The notes under the pieces were generated by a model. That model was not told where the DNA came from. It saw only the letters and a list, made by a program, of their open reading frames with translations, and made no database searches. From an uncultured Oscillospiraceae bacterium (GTDB lineage Bacteria; Bacillota; Clostridia; Oscillospirales; Acutalibacteraceae), in NCBI GenBank assembly GCA_902490145.1, contig CABUCT010000060.1, positions 1-7,462 of the forward strand: 7,462 bases of DNA. Direction: 5' to 3'. Shown here one piece after another: positions 4,810-7,462 of the stretch (position 1 is its first letter; each line of letters starts with the position of its first letter). Made by a program: the position numbers and the translations under genes.

Positions 4810-6066
4810 TTATTCCCACTCGACAGTTGACGGGGGAGTATCGGTAATATCATAAACTACACGGTTAACAAATTTGACTTCGGTGGTAATTCTTCTGCTT
4901 ATTGATCGGATAAGCTCAAATGGAAGTTCAACCCAATATGCTGTTTTATCATCATCGGATGTTACTGCACGAAGAGCAATGGTATATTCGTATGTATGAT
5001 GATCATTTCTGATGCCGGTAGTTTTGGTATCTGAAATAATAGCAAAATATTGGCTGATCTTTTTTGAAAGTCCTGCTTTTTCAATTTCTTCGCAGAAAAT
5101 TTGATCGGCTTCTTTAAGAATCTCAAGACGTTCTTTAGTAATAGAACCGATACATCTTACCGCAAGTCCGGGTACAGGGAAGGACTGACGATAAACAATA
5201 TGATCCGGAAGACCCAAATCAAGAGCCAGTTTTCTTACCTCATCCTTGAATAAATCCTTTAATGGTTCAAGAATTGCTTTGAATGTTGTGTTATCTGTTC
5301 GAGTGTTTTTATCAATTAATTTTTCAGCAATGTCAGAATATATGGTGCCTTTCGCCATGTATTCGACTTCTCCGTGTTTTTCAACTTCTTTTTCAAAGAT
5401 TTTGGAGAATTCTTCGGAAATAATTTTTCTCTTTTTAATAGGATCGGAAACTCCGACCAATTTAAATAAAAAGTTGGTTTCAGCATTTACTCGTACAAAA
5501 GTCATATCCATGGAAGAAAATGTTTCTTCAATTTGATTTCCTTCATCTTTTCTCATGAGACCTGTATCAATATAGACACATATAAGCTGCTGCCCGATTG
5601 CTTTTGAAAGAAGAGCGGCAAGAACAGACGAATTAAGGCCTCCGGAAAGTCCAAGAATAACCTTGCTGTCTTTGACCTGTTCACGAATATTATTGATTGA
5701 ATTGGTCATAAACTCTTCAATTGACCAGTCGCCGACACAGTCACATGATGTCTTAAGAAATGCATCAAGACATTTTTTCCCGATTCCACCCGAAAGAGCT
5801 TCAACCGAAATGGAAGCTCCTTGACCTATTTCAAGGACAGGGACTCCGATATTATCAACCCATGTAAGTTTCTCGTGACGAATTTCGGGAACATCGCCGA
5901 ATCCGCCGGTAATAATAATGCCCTTTGGTGACATTGATTTAATTGTGTCTTCTGCAACTGTAAAAGGGTATACCTCACAGTAAACATTACATTCCCGAAC
6001 TTTTCTTGCTACTGTTTGTGCTTGAGAACCGCCGAGATTCAAAACGACCATAAGTTGATGTTTCAT
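4810..6066 (-). CDS. Divergent, truncated GMP synthetase (GuaA) paralogue, probably altered or inactive
   Basis: Normal GuaA (about 510-525 aa) converts XMP to GMP using glutamine and ATP. This intact ORF has 418 residues. An N-terminal glutaminase part (1-95) keeps GGSQAQTVARKVRE and KGIIITGG. The nucleophile loop, normally GICYGMQ, reads EIGQGAS (79-85), so the catalytic Cys is Gly81. The second half of the domain, with the His and Glu of the triad, is deleted; the sequence jumps to CDCVGDWSIEEF (108-119). The ATP pyrophosphatase domain has SGGLNSS (141-147) where the family has SGGVDSS, so the PP-loop Asp is Asn. The KSHHNVGGLP segment is missing after GTIYSDI (240-246), RHPFPGPGL reads RQSFPVPGL (293-301), and the C-terminus is TPPSTVEWE with Thr for the usual Lys. 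GGAGG lies six bases before the ATG. It follows rqcH. It is probably not the cell's GMP synthetase; role unknown. Confidence 0.85.
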   Translation of the reverse strand: MKHQLMVVLNLGGSQAQTVARKVRECNVYCEVYPFTVAEDTIKSMSPKGIIITGGFGDVPEIRHEKLTWVDNIGVPVLEIGQGASISVEALSGGIGKKCLDAFLKTSCDCVGDWSIEEFMTNSINNIREQVKDSKVILGLSGGLNSSVLAALLSKAIGQQLICVYIDTGLMRKDEGNQIEETFSSMDMTFVRVNAETNFLFKLVGVSDPIKKRKIISEEFSKIFEKEVEKHGEVEYMAKGTIYSDIAEKLIDKNTRTDNTTFKAILEPLKDLFKDEVRKLALDLGLPDHIVYRQSFPVPGLAVRCIGSITKERLEILKEADQIFCEEIEKAGLSKKISQYFAIISDTKTTGIRNDHHTYEYTIALRAVTSDDDKTAYWVELPFELIRSISRRITTEVKFVNRVVYDITDTPPSTVEWE

Positions 6067-6096
6067 TTTTTTCCTCCACTATATACTGCTGGATTT

Positions 6097-6125
6097 ATTT
6101 TGCCACTAAAACATGTAAAAAGCAA
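6097..6125 (-). promoter_or_regulatory. Possible weak promoter for the guaA-like gene
   Basis: TTGCTT (6125-6120), a 17-base spacer and CAAAAT (6102-6097) match the consensus at three or four of six positions in each box. It sits in the 84-bp gap after rqcH, about 30 bases before the start codon. No rho-independent terminator is visible in this gap, so read-through from rqcH is also possible. Confidence 0.3.
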
Positions 6126-6150
6126 GTGATTTTTGTAAATTAAGAAATAT

Positions 6151-7462
6151 TTATTTATCCGAAGAAAGCTTGTTTACCAAATCTTTATTCGGAGTTACAA
6201 ATGCGGTATTGTAGTTTTCATATATTACCATACCAAAAGGTGCTCCGGACGGTTTTTTTACTTTTTTTGCAAGACAAAAATCAACTGCAACGCCGGAACT
6301 GTCTGAAGCTTTTGAAAGGGTTGCGGCAATTATTGCGGCTTCTGTCATAGTTCTATCAGGAATATCTCTTGTTTCACTTTTAACAATTACATGGCTTCCC
6401 GCAATATCTTTTACATGGAACCACATATCAAGTCCACCGGATTCTTTTAGTGTTAATCTGTCATTTTGACGGTTACTTCGTCCTGCATAAATAGTGAATC
6501 CATCACTCGAAATGAACTTTTTGGGAGGCAACTCTTTTTCTTTTATTTTTGATTTATGTTGTTTTTTAATGAATCCCAGTTCTGAAAGCTCATTTCTTAT
6601 TTCATTGAGTTCAGATGTTGTGACAGCTCTTGAAAGTTCGTCAAATACACTGTCAAGATATTTTAAATCTTGTTTTCCTTTTTCGATAAATCCTTCAAGA
6701 AGCTGTGCTGCGGTACAGGCTTTCCGATAATCTTTGAAATATTTCTGTGCATTTTGTGCCGGTGAGATTGCTGAATTCATCGGTATTTTTATGAGTTCAC
6801 ATTCGGGAGAATAGTAATCAATTACCTCGCATACTGATGATCCCGGCTTAATATAATGCAGGTTAGCTTTAATAAGTTCACCGTATTTTCTTAAATGTTC
6901 ACTGTTTCTTGCTTTTTTAAGCTCTATTTTTTGAATATTTATTTTTTTTGTAATTCTTTGAGTTGAATTGGTAAGAACCTTTAAAATATCCTGAGATGCA
7001 GTGTGAATACGGGATTTTAGCTCTTTTTCTGAATAATATTTATCAAGGCAGGCTCCAAAACTATCAAATCGTTCGATTTTAGCCTTAAATCCGTATTGTT
7101 CAATTGGCATGAATGTAAAATCAAAAGGCTTGTCGAGGTCATCTGTTAAAATTATAGGAGTGAAATGTTTGTTTAAGATTATATTTTTTAAATCATTTAT
7201 GTTTTTTATAAGCTTTGAAGTAAGAATGCTTCCGAATTCAGAAACCAAAACATTTTCATTTTTGAGCGTAAGATATTCAATTTCTCTGCAAATGAGCGGA
7301 GAAAGACCTTGTACAGTATTTTGAATTGCTTTATGAAGAGGTTTTTCACCTTCTGAAATAATTCTTTGTGCAACTTCTTCGGCAGTGGAGTCAAGAATAT
7401 CGATCCAGTTGTTTTTTGGGGGCATTGAATATTTTGCACCTGGAAGCATGATTCTGGTAGTA
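6151..7462 (-). CDS. rqcH: RqcH/Rqc2-type ribosome quality control protein (NFACT family), 5' end outside the window
   Basis: The visible 436 codons are the C-terminal three quarters of an RqcH homologue; the frame stays open to the right edge and the first roughly 130-150 residues are missing. RqcH binds stalled 50S subunits carrying peptidyl-tRNA and directs addition of C-terminal alanine tails that mark nascent chains for degradation. The start shown (TTRIMLPGAKYSMPP) matches the LPGxxYxxPP segment of the NFACT-N domain. A charged, coiled-coil-like middle follows. The final 130 residues form the NFACT-R domain with FTIYAGRSNRQNDRLTLK, DMWFHVKDIAGSHVIVK, EAAIIAATLSKASDSSGVAVD and KKPSGAPFGMVIYENY in the usual order (segments partly separated). 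The ATG at 7449 is internal, not the true start. Related proteins are also called FbpA/YloA. Base composition is more AT-rich than in the pump region. Confidence 0.92.
   Translation of the reverse strand, partial: TTRIMLPGAKYSMPPKNNWIDILDSTAEEVAQRIISEGEKPLHKAIQNTVQGLSPLICREIEYLTLKNENVLVSEFGSILTSKLIKNINDLKNIILNKHFTPIILTDDLDKPFDFTFMPIEQYGFKAKIERFDSFGACLDKYYSEKELKSRIHTASQDILKVLTNSTQRITKKINIQKIELKKARNSEHLRKYGELIKANLHYIKPGSSVCEVIDYYSPECELIKIPMNSAISPAQNAQKYFKDYRKACTAAQLLEGFIEKGKQDLKYLDSVFDELSRAVTTSELNEIRNELSELGFIKKQHKSKIKEKELPPKKFISSDGFTIYAGRSNRQNDRLTLKESGGLDMWFHVKDIAGSHVIVKSETRDIPDRTMTEAAIIAATLSKASDSSGVAVDFCLAKKVKKPSGAPFGMVIYENYNTAFVTPNKDLVNKLSSDK

Noticed and set aside
4810..6066. Naming the gene guaA as the functional GMP synthetase
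   Set aside because: The catalytic Cys, the His/Glu half of the glutaminase domain, the PP-loop Asp and an XMP-site segment are missing or changed, so the symbol would mislead.
6067..6150. Intrinsic terminator between rqcH and the guaA-like gene
   Set aside because: Only a short CACT/AGTG pairing around a long loop is present; no GC-rich stem followed by a T-run.
1..7462. tRNA, rRNA, CRISPR array, phage attachment site or intact insertion sequence
   Set aside because: No cloverleaf, rRNA-like, regularly spaced repeat or transposase pattern was seen on either strand.

Overview
The window looks like chromosome of a low-to-moderate GC Gram-positive anaerobe of class Clostridia (Oscillospiraceae/Lachnospiraceae-like). 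The reasons are strong AGGAGG ribosome binding sites, an rqcH gene, a MepA-type MATE pump with a TetR regulator, a PadR regulator, and a relic of the clostridial transposon protein TnpV. The genus cannot be fixed from this sequence alone. Every recognised gene reads on the minus strand, so transcription runs from high to low coordinates.

Right end (about 7462 to 4810): the 3' three quarters of rqcH (ribosome-associated quality control), then an intact 418-codon gene clearly derived from GMP synthetase (guaA). That gene has lost half of its glutaminase domain, the catalytic Cys/His/Glu, the Asp of the PP-loop and an XMP-site segment. It is the most unusual protein in the window.

Middle (about 4640 to 2529): a compact operon encoding a small two-helix membrane protein (117 aa), a polytopic membrane protein (302 aa) and a TetR-type regulator. 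The spacings are 3 bp and a 14-bp overlap. A near-consensus promoter with an adjacent inverted repeat precedes it. After the tetR stop comes a perfect-consensus promoter (TTGACA, 17 bp, TATAAT). Its roughly 125-nt leader contains an intrinsic-terminator hairpin and a second hairpin next to the ribosome binding site, followed by the MATE efflux gene. This looks like an attenuated, regulator-linked efflux gene.

Left part (about 1100 to 181): decaying DNA. A cytidylate-kinase-like gene directly behind the pump is broken by stops, frameshifts and deletions. Further on is a relic of tnpV with internal stops. A hairpin repeat (430-485) abuts the tnpV relic, and a homologous copy in the same orientation sits at 4703-4762, so the efflux/regulator block lies between two related short repeats. 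The left edge holds the start of a padR gene with a clear promoter and an overlapping 21-bp palindromic operator, which suggests autoregulation.

No tRNA, rRNA, CRISPR array or intact insertion sequence was seen. All identifications come from reading motifs and translations, without database searches.
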